A stretch of DNA of 64,000 nt, taken from contig OX336359.1 of assembly GCA_946902875.1 (NCBI GenBank), forward strand, positions 2,914,001-2,978,000. The letters are read 5' to 3'. Below, piece after piece: positions 42,361 through 51,959 of this stretch; the first letter of the stretch is position 1; each line of letters begins with the position of its first letter. Made by a program: the position numbers and the translations under genes. The notes under the pieces were generated by a model that was given only the letters and a program-made list of their open reading frames with translations, made no database searches and was not told the origin of the DNA. The stretch comes from Nematopogon swammerdamellus. Its lineage: Eukaryota > Arthropoda > Insecta > Lepidoptera > Adelidae.

Positions 42361-42540
42361 ATCTATGGAGCAAATGTGAGTGGACAAGTCGGGAAGGGTC
42401 GCCCTAGACGCACGTAGCTGGACCAGATCGGGCATGTGCTCAAAAAGGGTCAATTGCGTAGTGCCCGTAACCGACGAGCATGCATGAAGAACATTATGAG
42501 AGTGGAAGAGGCGGCAGATGTGTGTCAGGACTCAGGATCG
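42361..42540 (+). pseudogene. LINE remnant
   Basis: GRPRRTQLDQIGHVLKKGQL then RSARNRRACMKNIMRVEEAA resembles the 'GRPRKTWLDQI---L--G-----RNRRACM--LM-V-EA--VC-D' end of a retroelement polymerase. It is short and frameshifted. Confidence 0.5.
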
Positions 42541-42699
42541 TGGCACGTGGGACTACGCCACCTGGAAACAGGCGTGACGCTATGTATGTATGTATGTATG
42601 TATTGGGTGAGTGCGCGTGAGTTGTTTCCGGTCTACAGGGCGTCGTCAGCTTCTCTTGCGAGAGATCCCAGGTTTGAATCCGGTCTTCAGTCTTCCGTC

Positions 42700-43240
42700 A
42701 GCTTCAGATCATGCTGGAAGACGTTCATTAATGTGGGTTTAAAGATGAACAGGGACAAAACCGAGGTCATGGCGACCGAAGAACTTGAATTCAGCGGCTT
42801 GGTAGACGAGGTCTGGTTAAGGAGGCCGAGAGATGAATTCAGCTGGGTTTGGCTGCCTTCGGAAAGTTAAAATTCGCCCTGAGGTCTCACATTCCACAAA
42901 ATTTAAAGACACGTATGTATATATAACCAATGCGTCCTCCCGTCCTCCCGGTTATGCCTTACGGGTGTGAAACGTGGACTCTTACGGTCGCTATTGTTCA
43001 AAGGTTGAAAGTTGCCCAGCGAGTAATGAAGCGAGCCATGCTGGGAATATCGTTACTAGGTACGGGTAACGAGGCAATCCGCCGACGCACAAAAGTAGTC
43101 GATATTGGGCACCGGGTAGCGAAGCTCGAGTGCCAGTAAAACTGTAGGTCCATCGGGTTGACTGGAGAAAATTGCCTAAGTCTTTAAGTCCGCTCTTGCC
43201 ACACATAGATTAAGTGGCATAAATGTATTATTAATGCCCC
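42700..43240 (+). pseudogene. LINE reverse transcriptase remnant and 3' tail
   Basis: MNRDKTEVMA (about 42747) is the motif-D-adjacent block. After an internal deletion YGCETWTLTVAIVQRLKVAQ and RVMKRAMLGISLLGTGNEAI then RRRTKVVDIGHRVAKLE follow, the well-known 'YG-E-W-L----------r--Rr-L-I---D---n--I-----v-di---i--l' region of LINE polymerases. The 3' tail GGTTGACTGGAGAAAATTGC is at about 43157. Confidence 0.7.
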
Positions 43241-43530
43241 ACCAGATAGCCTCTCTACCTCTCATCTGTGAACGACACAAGTTTGATGGTATAACCATAT
43301 CGCGGTATCGTGTCGTGACCGGCTGGTATGGTACTGATGGTTTGAGCAAACTGGCTTCTAACTCGCTAAGGTTGCGGGTGTGTGCACTTCTTATGACGTC
43401 ATCACATTTACCAGAAACTTTGAAATTGCTGCTAAAGACGTTACTTTGAATTTGTAGCTTGAGCAGTATATTACACGAGTAAACTATTTATGCCTAACAA
43501 GTGTTGATAGAGTGCAGTCCCTTCTCCATT
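43241..43530. other. No gene recognised
   Basis: Intronic sequence without a recognisable element. Confidence 0.35.
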
Positions 43531-43531
43531 G

Positions 43532-43815
43532 GTGACCGCTGGACCGTTGGAGGATGACCGTGTTTCGGACTCCACGTAAAACTGTAGGTCCCTTCCCTTC
43601 TTACCTTACTAGGTGGTAGGGTTAACCTGCCCGTGTTGCTACCACCGCACTGAATGAAAGGTCGGTTGAAACGGCTGTGTAAATAGTTCGTGTTCCCGTT
43701 CAGTTCCGTGCAGCCGCCACGACCCAAGTTAAACACTGACAGACATGGCACCTAGTTTAGCAAGGTGTTTTTGGGCTGATATCTCGGATGTAGTAGGGGA
43801 TAGATGAAGCAAACC
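43532..43815 (+). mobile_element. SINE-A, diverged, head lost
   Basis: GGTGACCGCTGGACCGTTGG is the end of the 5S block; then core TACCACCGCACTGAATGAAA and a degraded 3' end GGATGTAGTAGGGGATAG. Confidence 0.7.
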
Positions 43816-43913
43816 ACGTGAAACTAAACCTAGGGTTCTTCATTGTATTTAATTGTTTACGTCCAAATAACTCTGTATGCGGTCCGGAAGTGCCTGTATG
43901 CCATGTATGTATA

Positions 43914-44320
43914 TTTTGAGCAGCGGGTGGCCGAGTGGTTTGGGCATCGGCTTCTCATGCGAGAGGTCCGAGGTTCGAATTCGGTCGGCGTGTACCAATG
44001 AGTTTTTTCTGACGAAAAAATATACGTGCATACCTACACCTACTGCTTCACCGTTCGTAACCAGTGTAAAACTGTAGGTCCCTTTCCTTGCCCCTTACTA
44101 GGTGGTAGGCACAAATTGTAGCCAACTGGGTTGGTACCACCGTACTGGATGTAAGATGGTCGCATAGCAGCCTCGGTTGTGTTCTCTTCTAGTCCAGTAT
44201 AGCCAGCAATCCAGGGAAGGCTTCGGTATGGCACCTACCTTCTCGGAGGTGATATTCACTGGTCGGAGCATGTGCTTTGCCCCCTCCGACTCAGCCACCC
44301 GTACTGGATTACATAAAATG
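43914..44320 (+). mobile_element. SINE-B, full length
   Basis: tRNA-Ser-like head GGTGGCCGAGTGGTTTGGGC (A-box) and GAGGTTCGAATTCGG (B-box), link GTGTACCAATGAGTTTTTTC, central domain AACTGTAGGTCCCTTTCCTT and GGGTTGGTACCACCGTACTG, body and TGGATTACATAAAA. It ends 39 bp before coding exon 3. Confidence 0.9.
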
Positions 44321-44359
44321 CCATAGGTAAATTGCTCAGCTCGTTGTTTTTCTTTTCAG

Positions 44360-44431
44360 TTGCCTTGAAAGCATGTACTGGAGCTGCTGTGAAGAACGAT
44401 TCTGCTTCGACGAGAAGATCGCATCTTTCAG
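44360..44431 (+). CDS. Coding exon 3, Cys-rich segment
   Basis: Acceptor TTTTTCTTTTCAG|TTGCC and donor CTTTCAG|GTGAGT flank 72 nt. With one base completing the previous codon it encodes CLESMYWSCCEERFCF then DEKIASF and two bases of the next codon. Phases agree with exons 2a/2b upstream and 47271 downstream. Joined to MLPAxCKSCQY it gives an N-terminus with seven cysteines in about 28 residues (CxxCxxC, CC, C). This could bind zinc or be palmitoylated; the sequence alone does not decide, and no family is recognised. Confidence 0.65.
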
Positions 44432-44444
44432 GTGAGTACAACAT

Positions 44445-44495
44445 TAAAAACCGGCCAAGTGCGAGTCGGACTCGCGCATCGAGGGTTAAGTACCA
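44445..44495 (+). repeat. CGGCCAAGTGCGAG repeat, 5' scrap
   Basis: AACCGGCCAAGTGCGAGTCG and GACTCGCGCATCGAGGGTT, 14 bp after the exon 3 donor. Confidence 0.6.
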
Positions 44496-44659
44496 ACAAT
44501 TATTTTGACGCTGAAAAACTGAATTACGCACGTACCTGGGCGACCGAGCTTTGCTCGGCGTCTACACCTATCTAGATAAACTTAAAAAAAATAACATTAT
44601 CTAAATACTAAATTTAGGATAGTATTAATGTGCGTATTTCAATTTTGGTCAATCGCTAA

Positions 44660-44985
44660 TCTTTTTTTTTTTTTTTTATTGAATCTGACACGGTTGGCTA
44701 CATCACCCACAACATCCGTGATGTCAGCCCATAACACCGGGTTAACTTGGTGCCACGTCAGTGCTTCCCTTCGGTCGTGCCGGCTACACTGAACTGGACG
44801 GAAAACACAAACTATTTACATAGCCGTTTCGACCGACCTTTCATTCAGCGTGGTGGTACCAACCCGGGCGGGTTAAACCCTACCACCTAGTTCTATAAGA
44901 AGGGAGTCATATCCCTTAGTCGCCTTTTGCCGGGGAGAGATGCAGTGAGGCTATTCTTTTAAAGTACCGGCCCCACACGGTACAA
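44660..44985 (-). mobile_element. SINE-A with SINE-C-type head
   Basis: Oligo-T (15), CTGACACGGTTGGCTACATC, core ACCAACCCGGGCGGGTTAAA and head TTAAAGTACCGGCCCCACAC. Confidence 0.85.
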
Positions 44986-45332
44986 AACTGTATCTGTATC
45001 TGGTCATGTATGTGCGTATTTGGCCGTTTGAGTATCTGGCCAAATGCGTCTATTGGCCTTTTGCGTTTTTCTTCATATGCGTCGAAAGCGTATTAATTAC
45101 CATGATTAAATCAGTGGTTCCACATTCGCCATCTTCCGTACTGGCCTATTCTTTATTCGCCAACTCCTTATTCGCCAACTCCTGATTTGCAAGATCTATA
45201 AGCATGATTTGATGATCTATAAGCATAAAACGGTTTCATTATTTTTGTCTTTTCTCTTGGTTCTGTACAGTCCTTGCCATTGTTTTTAATTATTTGTCAT
45301 TGTTTTTTAAGTCATTGTTTTTTTATTTTTTA

Positions 45333-45728
45333 TTTAATCCGGTGTGGTTGGCTGAGTCGGAGGGGCCAAAGCACATGCTCCGATCAGTCAATATCACCTC
45401 CGAGAAGGTAGGTGCCATACCGGAGACTTCCCTAGATTGTTGGCTATACTGGACTAGAGGAGAACACAACCGAGGCTGCTATGCGGCTATCTTACATCCA
45501 GTACGGTGGTCCCAACCCAGTCGGCTACAATTTGAGCCTACCATCTAGTAAGGGGCAAGGAAAGGGACCTACAGTTTTACACTGGTTACGAACGGCGAAG
45601 CAGTAGGTGTAGGTATGCACGTACATTTTTTCGTCAGAAAAAACACATTGGTACACGCCGACCGAATTCGAACCTCGGACCTCTCGCATAAGAAGCTGAT
45701 GCCCAAACCACTCGGCCACCCGCTGCTT
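45333..45728 (-). mobile_element. SINE-B, full length
   Basis: The minus strand has the head with A-box near 45719, B-box near 45674 and the whole body to the complement of ATCCGGTGTGGTTGGCTGAG. Confidence 0.85.
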
Positions 45729-46100
45729 CGGTTTGTTGTTGGTTTATAGTTGCTATTCGGAATGTAAGATGATGAATTCAAGAGGAAAATGTATTTCCCT
45801 GCGAATAATAAATGTTAAACCAATAAAACCAATAAAACACGTAATTGGCCGGTATTAATTTTTTTGTTTTACGTCCCTCGTAAACCCTCACGCCATCTAA
45901 CGGTGACCATTTTCATACCTTTCGGTTCATACTTTTGTAGTTAAAATGTTAGCCCGGGCGCGGCGCGGGGCAAACCCTAAGGTAAGGTAAGAAGGGAAGG
46001 GGTAGGTCCCTTCCCTTCTTACCTATTTACCGTTTTACATCAGACCTACAGTACAAATACGGAACCTTAAAAACAAACATTTAATGTAACTATCACCTCA
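45729..46100. other. Intronic sequence; SINE scrap
   Basis: No gene. TAAGAAGGGAAGG followed by GGTAGGTCCCTTCCCTTCTT (about 45988-46021) is a short inverted pair made of SINE-A central-domain sequence. Confidence 0.4.
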
Positions 46101-46104
46101 CCAC

Positions 46105-46268
46105 CGACCAGGGGTCTACCGGCGTTAACTCACTCGCTAACTACTCGCATATTTCAACCATCAGCCGGGCTGGATGCCTCACCGAATGCCTTCTTGATTG
46201 GTTGAGTGAGATCGTTTCTCATACTCACATCGGCGAGTGAGTAACGCTGGTACAGGGGCAGGGCGGTG
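46105..46268. mobile_element. MITE-7 copy
   Basis: GGCGTTAACTCACTCGC and GCGAGTGAGTAACGCTGG form inverted ends, with ATTTCAACCATCAGCCGG and TTGATTGGTTGAGTGAG inside. Confidence 0.55.
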
Positions 46269-46289
46269 CCTATCACACACACTGCATTT

Positions 46290-46515
46290 TCTTTTATGGA
46301 AATTGACACGGCTGGCTACATCACCTACAACGTCCGCGATGTCAGCCCATAACACCGGGTGAACTAGGTGTCATGTCGGTGCTTCCCCCTTTGATCGTGC
46401 CGGCTACACTGAACTGGTCGGAAAACACAAACTATTTACATAGCCGTTTCGACCGACGACGTTTCGTTCAGTGCGGTGGTACCAACCCGGGAGGGTTAAA
46501 CCCTACCAAGCGGGA
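46290..46515 (-). mobile_element. SINE-A 3' half and core
   Basis: TTGACACGGCTGGCTACATC to ACCCGGGAGGGTTAAACCCT. Confidence 0.8.
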
Positions 46516-46589
46516 TTAGTTTGCAGGCCTAGAGCCAACCCCAAACCAAAACAACAACAACAACAACCGTAACACATGGAGTTCGGTCG

Positions 46590-46970
46590 TATTGTGCTTT
46601 TCGTTTAGTTCAGTGTAGTCTGCACGCCCTTAGTGAAGCACCGACATAGCGCCTAATTTACCTAGGTGTTGTTGATGGGTTGACAACACGGGGGTATTAA
46701 ACCTGCAACTCCGAACCGGTGTAAAACTGTAGGTCCCTTCCCTTGCCCCTTACTAGGTGGTAGGCTCAATTGTAGCCGACTGGGTTGATACCACCATACT
46801 GGATGTAAGATGGCCGCATAGCAGCCTCAACTGTGTTCTCCTCTAGTCAGCAATCCAAAGCGAATTCTTTGATATGTCGCCTACCTTCTCGGAGGTGATA
46901 GTGGCTGGTCGGAGCATATGTGCTTTGGCCCCTCTGACTCAGCGACCCATATCGGATTACATAAAAAAAA
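46590..46970 (+). mobile_element. SINE-A scrap followed by SINE-B
   Basis: GTTCAGTGTAGTCTGCACGC (46618) is an eroded SINE-A body. From 46716 a SINE-B without its head begins at GTGTAAAACTGTAGGTCCCT and ends CGGATTACATAAAA. Confidence 0.7.
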
Positions 46971-47040
46971 CAACTTCCTTCTTCGTCTTCTTATCAAAAT
47001 AGAAAACAAACTTAATTAAAATAACTTAATAATAGTCAGT

Positions 47041-47170
47041 TAGTCAACGTGTATGCTTCCACTGCTAGACATACGCCTCTCAAATGTTCCTCCAGTCCTC
47101 CCGGCCTTCAGCTCTAACCAAAGATTTCCGCCGACGTACTTCATGTCGTCGTCCCACCTGCCACCTAAAT
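47041..47170 (-). pseudogene. LINE polymerase C-terminal remnant
   Basis: The minus strand reads GRWDDDMKYVGGNLWL, the same LINE as at 2010-2140. It lies 100 bp upstream of coding exon 4. Confidence 0.5.
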
Positions 47171-47270
47171 AAAACTTAACGGATCATATAAAAAAAATTA
47201 GGTGATGCAGCCAACCATATAAGGTTTCAGAAAAACATAATATTGACCCAGCTGTGACTTTTCATTTCAG

Positions 47271-47502
47271 ATTCGAAGATGTCGACTCCAACTGGCCGAA
47301 CGGCTACGTCAACATGGGAGCCAGCCTGGACAGCGTCATTATCGAGCAACCCGGCAACAACAACCATCTCCCCCAGAACGCTGTTGTCAACGGCCAACCT
47401 GTTAGGAACGGGCCTGTCGGCGTCGGCCATACTGGTGGCAACGGCAGGGTGGTCGGGAGGGAGCTCAATGAGATGCCGGTTAATGCCGATAAGATCTATG
47501 AG
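47271..47502 (+). CDS. Coding exon 4, Gly/Asn-rich segment
   Basis: Acceptor TTTTCATTTCAG|ATTCG and donor TATGAG|GTCAGT. The 232-nt exon completes an Arg codon and encodes 77 residues: FEDVDSNWPNGYVNMGASLD, SVIIEQPGNNNHLPQN, a Gly-rich stretch and MPVNADKIYE. The composition suggests a flexible, disordered linker. It ends in phase 0, matching exon 5. Overlapping frames in this exon are shadows. Confidence 0.7.
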
Positions 47503-47555
47503 GTCAGTTGATAAATCTACATACATTCATACTATACAAGCTGTATTTCAACAAT

Positions 47556-47825
47556 CGGAGCAAGCAGAGTGATCGGTGTTGTGATGCAAATACTTAATTA
47601 AATTACCGCACAACACAGACCACCACTTTTACCAAAGTATTAGAACTACTGACATGACTTAATGACATGACTCGATGAAAGGGCCGCGCCAAGGTGAGAC
47701 GTAGCTAGCCTGTTGCCCTTTAGCACGGTATCTTGTCCTTATCCCTTAGTCGCTTTTTACAACATGCAACATGTGATGCCACTGCATCTCTCCTTATATT
47801 ATATACTATATGGCTATTCTGTTAT
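47556..47825 (+). mobile_element. SINE-C inside the last intron
   Basis: GCAGAGTGATCGGTGTTGTG, CACAACACAGACCACCAC, GGCCGCGCCAAGGTGAGAC and CCTTATCCCTTAGTCGC. It ends 60 bp before the exon 5 acceptor. Confidence 0.7.
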
Positions 47826-47884
47826 ACAGATAGCACAAACAAAAATTTCTACAATCCTTCAAGATTCTCTTTTGTTAATTGCAG

Positions 47885-48958
47885 GTGTTTTCCAAATCGA
47901 TGATCTTCCACGAAGAAGCAGAGCTGGCGAACTCTCGAGGCAGCACTGACACCCTGGAAGATGTGGAGACCAAATCTGAACCTGATCTGTCCGACAAACC
48001 TAATCGAACCAAAGTGTACTTCGAAGACGAGATCAACAGCCCCATCACGGACTTCGAAATCATGTTCAAGGACGAAATACTGGCAATGGATAGAAGCGGT
48101 ATGTTTAAAATAGAAGAAGAGGAAGAAATGGAAAGTTTCAGAGACGACGATGAAGACGGTCTAACCATGAACGTAGAAATAAGAAAACTGGGACACGATT
48201 TGGTTAAACCGAGCACTATTACGATAAAAGAACAAGCGAAGATCACTACACCTAATCCAATTTATGAGTATGATCCGAGTAAGTCTGTGTCAATGCCGTC
48301 AACACTAGCTATTCCAAGGGTGGAAAACGTGAAAAGTATTCTTCGAGTCACAAAGGACCTTCCCAGAATTCACAGCGATAATAATCTTACAAGAGTGGAT
48401 AGCAACAGTACTTTGAAAGTCCCACAAAAGCTGACCAGAGTTGAAAGTCTAAAGAATATGGAGACAAAGCATATAAACAAGGTTTTGGCAAGACTTCCAC
48501 ATAGAAGTGCTTCTTTCTTAAACCTTCCAGAACATCCAACTCCAGAGCATAAGACAATTCGAAAGAGTGATTCCGCTTTCGCCATACGGACAAATATTGA
48601 CTCCTCAGAGTTCTCCCTAGTCAGTCATTTGCCTGATACTCCGGTAATAAAAAGTGCAAATCTTCCCAAATTTTTCGCTGAAAGTCCTGTACTTAGCGAG
48701 TACAAAGGCGATACTTCCTTGCAAAGTATCAAGCAGAAGGCAAATTTGATTATAAAAGAGAACGACTATAGTATGCCTCGATACTACGGGAAGGTGCCTT
48801 CTCCTCCTCCTGTAGAACCGATTCCGGTACACGAGAGTAAGTCTATGCCAGATTTGAGGGTACCGAGTACAAGTGGTAAAGTCAGTAAGAGATTGGTGAA
48901 GATTCGAGCAAAGTTGAAGCCCCTGGTAATAAGGAAGGGCACGGATGACAAATGCTAG
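47885..48958 (+). CDS. Coding exon 5, acidic then basic C-terminus of an unknown protein
   Basis: Acceptor TTTTGTTAATTGCAG|GTGTTT; stop TAG 48956-48958; 357 residues. The first third is acidic, with FEDEINSPITDFEIMFKDEI and the cluster EEEEEMESFRDDDEDG. The middle has repeated Leu-Pro and Arg-Val-x-Ser blocks (LTRVDSNSTLKVPQ, LTRVESLKN) and SASFLNLPEHPTPEHK. The end is strongly basic (KVSKRLVKIRAKLKPLVIRK). There is no signal peptide, membrane span or named domain, so it looks like a largely disordered cytoplasmic or nuclear scaffold. Together with exons 2-4 the protein is about 469 aa. The antisense open frames here are shadows. Confidence 0.75.
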   Translation: MFSKSMIFHEEAELANSRGSTDTLEDVETKSEPDLSDKPNRTKVYFEDEINSPITDFEIMFKDEILAMDRSGMFKIEEEEEMESFRDDDEDGLTMNVEIRKLGHDLVKPSTITIKEQAKITTPNPIYEYDPSKSVSMPSTLAIPRVENVKSILRVTKDLPRIHSDNNLTRVDSNSTLKVPQKLTRVESLKNMETKHINKVLARLPHRSASFLNLPEHPTPEHKTIRKSDSAFAIRTNIDSSEFSLVSHLPDTPVIKSANLPKFFAESPVLSEYKGDTSLQSIKQKANLIIKENDYSMPRYYGKVPSPPPVEPIPVHESKSMPDLRVPSTSGKVSKRLVKIRAKLKPLVIRKGTDDKC

Positions 48959-48962
48959 GAGG

Positions 48963-48990
48963 AAGTGGCAAAATATAAAACGTTGCCACT
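48963..48990 (+). other. Hairpin just after the stop codon
   Basis: AGTGGCAA (48964-48971) pairs with TTGCCACT across an A-rich loop of about 10 nt, within the first 35 nt of the 3' UTR. It could be a structured 3' UTR element. No clear AATAAA is visible before the SINE-A scrap at 49092. Confidence 0.3.
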
Positions 48991-49091
48991 TGCTCCTAAA
49001 TTCAATTACCTCCGGAAAACGGCAACTCAGGTTTTCTTGTAAAAATAACATGTCTGTGAACATGTCTGTCATTTCTGTGAACTAAAATGTA

Positions 49092-49200
49092 CCGTGGTAC
49101 GGATTCCACGTAAAACTGTAGGTCCTTTCTCTTCTTACCTTACTAGGTGGTAGGGTTTATCCCGACCGCTTTGGTACCACCGCGCTGAACGAAAAGTCAG
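49092..49200 (+). mobile_element. SINE-A central fragment
   Basis: GTACGGATTCCACGTAAAAC, CCTTACTAGGTGGTAGGGTT and GGTACCACCGCGCTGAACGA. Confidence 0.7.
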
Positions 49201-49264
49201 AAGTTGAGGGTGTGATGTGTGGGTGACTGAAGCCAGAGTGCGCACGCTCCACACAGGCTCCGAC

Positions 49265-49666
49265 CAGAGGTGGACTAGCAGCCTTAGCCGCCCTAGGCCG
49301 TTTAGTACCAGCCGCCCCTTTCAAGTTTACAGCATAGATACAAAATGTGAAGTTGCACAAAAATCAGTATTGCGTTCGGTTCAACCTGCCAGAAATATAT
49401 TATTTCTCGGTTTATTTTACATATAGCAAAAGCATTTTTTATAAGTTTTGCGGCAATATTGACCTTATCGTCGTAGCTAAATTATTTTGTCCGCGTAAAT
49501 AGTGCGTCGTCTCCGCCGCCGCGCTCACCACTCCCGCACGTCGCACGCACTTGCTCCGGCCGGCACCCTTTCTACCTGCGCTCACTGCTTCCAGCAGCAG
49601 GTACAGATTGGCCGCCCCTAATATCTGGCCGCCCTAGGCCCGGGCCTTAAGGAAAGTCCGCCTCTG
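49265..49666. mobile_element. hAT-like non-autonomous element with 8-bp TSD
   Basis: Ends CAGAGGTGGACT and AGTCCGCCTCTG are inverted, and GCCGCCCTAGGCC recurs inside both ends. Flanks GCTCCGAC (49257-49264) and ACTCCGAC (49667-49674) differ at one base, as an ageing 8-bp target duplication would. The right-hand target is SINE-B sequence (GCCAATATCATCCCCGAGAT). There is no transposase frame. Confidence 0.65.
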
Positions 49667-49674
49667 ACTCCGAC

Positions 49675-49760
49675 GAGCCAATATCATCCCCGAGATGCTG
49701 ATATACAAGAGACTTCCTTTTGGATTGGTGGCCACACTTACTGGTCTAAAGGAGAACACA
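49675..49760 (-). mobile_element. SINE-B 3' fragment
   Basis: AGCCAATATCATCCCCGAGA, ACAAGAGACTTCCTTTTGGA and AAGGAGAACACA are the reverse complement of the SINE-B body; the hAT-like element inserted beside it. Confidence 0.55.
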
Positions 49761-49794
49761 TACAGGAGAAAAGGAAATACGCGTTTGGGGCCGG

Positions 49795-50050
49795 TGTACA
49801 ACTGTAGGTCTCTTCCCTTGCCCCTTACTAGATGGTAGGCGCAAATTGTAGCCGACTGGGTTGCTACCACCGTACTGGATGTAAGATGGCCGCATAGCAG
49901 CCTCGGTTGTGTTCTCCTCTAGTCCAAGTATAGCCAGCAATCCAGGGAAGTCTCCGGTATGGCACCTACCTTCTCGGAGGTGATATTGGCTGGTCGGAGC
50001 ATGCGTTTTGGCCCCTTCGACTCAGCCACCCATACCGGATTACATAAAAA
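49795..50050 (+). mobile_element. SINE-B without head
   Basis: GTGTACAACTGTAGGTCTCT, GGGTTGCTACCACCGTACTG and CATACCGGATTACATAAAAA. Confidence 0.8.
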
Positions 50051-50230
50051 AAATACATCCGAAGCTGTTACGCGGTCATCTTTAATTTAGTACGGTGGTA
50101 TCAACCCAGTCGGTTACAATGGGTAGTACAACGGGTGGTAGGCTCAACCTACCACCTAATTTGGGGCATAAGGGAATGGAAACACAGCTCTGAACTGGTT
50201 TCGAACGGTATAACTGTGTGTTTTGACGAC
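50051..50230 (-). mobile_element. SINE-B fragment, degenerate
   Basis: CGAAGCTGTTACGCGGTCAT, GGTGGTATCAACCCAGTCGG and CTCAACCTACCACCTAATTT in reverse order. With the preceding copy it makes a tail-to-tail pair. Confidence 0.55.
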
Positions 50231-50269
50231 CGAATGACCATTTTTAAGGATTTAAGTATGTGGACCTTC

Positions 50270-51360
50270 TAATTAACCGACTTCCAAAAAAGGAGGAGGT
50301 TCTCAATTCGTCTGTATGTTTTTTTTTTTTATTTTTTTTTTTATTTTTATTTTTTTGTATGTTTGTAACACGATTTCTCCGTCAATTGAGGGCCGATTTA
50401 GAAAATTCTTTTTTTGTTAGTTAGGTCATACTTCCGAGGTGGTCCCATTTCAATTTTATCGAAATTGGTTCAGTGGTTTTCGAAAAATCAGCATAATACT
50501 ATGGTGTGTGGTTACCTTCAGCAAAACTTGTGATGTGGTCGTTTTCGGCAATTTTCAGTTTGATAAATTAGTATGGTGTGTGGTTACCTTCAGCAAAACA
50601 TTTGTGATGTGGACTTATTCAGCAATTTGCAGTCTGACACATATGGCGAATAATTCTGTACCACTTCAATCGATTTCGATTATTCGATTTCGATTATTCT
50701 TTTTTATGTAATATTACTAAAAAGAATGAAATAAAAACTGTTTTAAAAAAAATATTAAACCGATTTCCAAAAAACAAAAAAAAAAAAACTAAAAAGTATT
50801 AAATACCTAATATTTTGAAATTTTCTCTGTCCTGTTGAAATACATGAATCGATATACTAGTGATACATATTCGGACCCTTGTTTCATGAATATTCTAAAT
50901 TTGAAATTTTTTTATCTTTTCCGACCGGCGTTTAATTTATTATGGTACCTGGCCAGTACCTACTGTACCGAGTACCATCGAGCTGGTTTGATGATGGAGA
51001 CAGAAGGTGGCCATAGGAACTCCTAAACTACACATGATAAACCCATCGTGTTTGGGCTCGTTGCATTTGTCTTCACGAGAAATTTACTTTAGACCTAAAA
51101 GATTCTCAATTCGACGGTATGTTTTCTTTTTTTGGATGTTTGTTACGCGATTACTCCGTCAATTGTGGGCCGATTTTGAAAATTCTTTTTTTTTTTATTT
51201 GAAAGGGGATAACCCTGAGGTTTTTGAAGTGAAAACTTCTTTAGCGGCTCTTGGCACTTTTTTAGGTGGGTAAAAATGTATAACTCGCGACATCGCGTCA
51301 GCGTCATTTTTAAAATGAAACCTTAAGTCATTGCGTTAAGGGTTAAGTTAGAGTGGCACG
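50270..51360. repeat. Dispersed 'AAAAGGAGGAGGTTCTCAAT' repeats; no gene
   Basis: ACCGACTTCCAAAAAAGGAG and GGAGGTTCTCAATTCGTCTG (50277) begin a repeat with long T-runs. GAAATTGGTTCAGTGGTTTT and a diverged second segment at 51110-51200 follow. The 90-codon frame at 50439-50711 lies in this repeat. Confidence 0.5.
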
Positions 51361-51394
51361 GGATCTGCCGGCACTCCCGGAGTGCAACTGTTAA

Positions 51395-51591
51395 GTAGGG
51401 TTCCGTAACACGTTTATGTCTGTCCATTCTACTAAGTTCTGCAAAATGAATGTAGGGTTCCGTAACATATGCATGTCTATCCGTTCTACTAAATTTTACA
51501 ATTTTCAACCAAGGTCCTCCGACGGTTATTTTATAATAAAAGTAGGCTTCCGTAACACGTTTATGTCTGTCCATTCTACTAAGTTCTGCAA
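51395..51591 (+). repeat. Three copies of a ~50-bp unit
   Basis: AGGGTTCCGTAACACGTTTA and GTCTGTCCATTCTACTAAGT recur at about 51395, 51451 and 51540. Copies 1 and 3 are almost identical and copy 2 is diverged. Confidence 0.7.
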
Positions 51592-51940
51592 CATCACCTA
51601 CAACGTCTGTGATGTCAGCCCATAACACCAGTGCCATGTCAGTGCTTCCCCCTTTGATCGTGCTGACTACACTGAACTGGTCGGAAAACACAAACTATTT
51701 ACATAGCCGTTTCGACCGACGTTTAATTCAGTGCGGTGGTACCAACCCGGGAAGGTTAAACCCTACCACCAAGTAAAATTACGAGGGAAGGGACTTACAG
51801 TTTTACGAGGAATCCGAACCTTGGTCAGCCTCCAACGGTCAGCGGTCACCCATCTAAGTACTGACCGCACCCAGCGTTGCTTAAAATTCAATAGCGACAG
51901 TTGACTGTCTGCACCACTGAGCTATCGAAGCTGACGTGGT
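51592..51940 (-). mobile_element. SINE-A with tRNA/5S head
   Basis: The tail start is lost (begins CATCACCTACAACGTCTGTG), but core, the 5S-like block (complement of GGTCACCCATCTAAGTACTG) and A-box (complement of CCACTGAGCTATCG at 51916-51929) are present. Confidence 0.8.
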
Positions 51941-51959
51941 CCTATTTTAATTGGGTCAA

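Noticed and set aside
43914..43990. tRNA-Ser gene
   Set aside because: A- and B-boxes are present but the acceptor and variable arms do not form a tRNA, and the same sequence heads every SINE-B copy.
48617..49072. 151-codon antisense open frame
   Set aside because: Shadow of coding exon 5 with no recognisable content.
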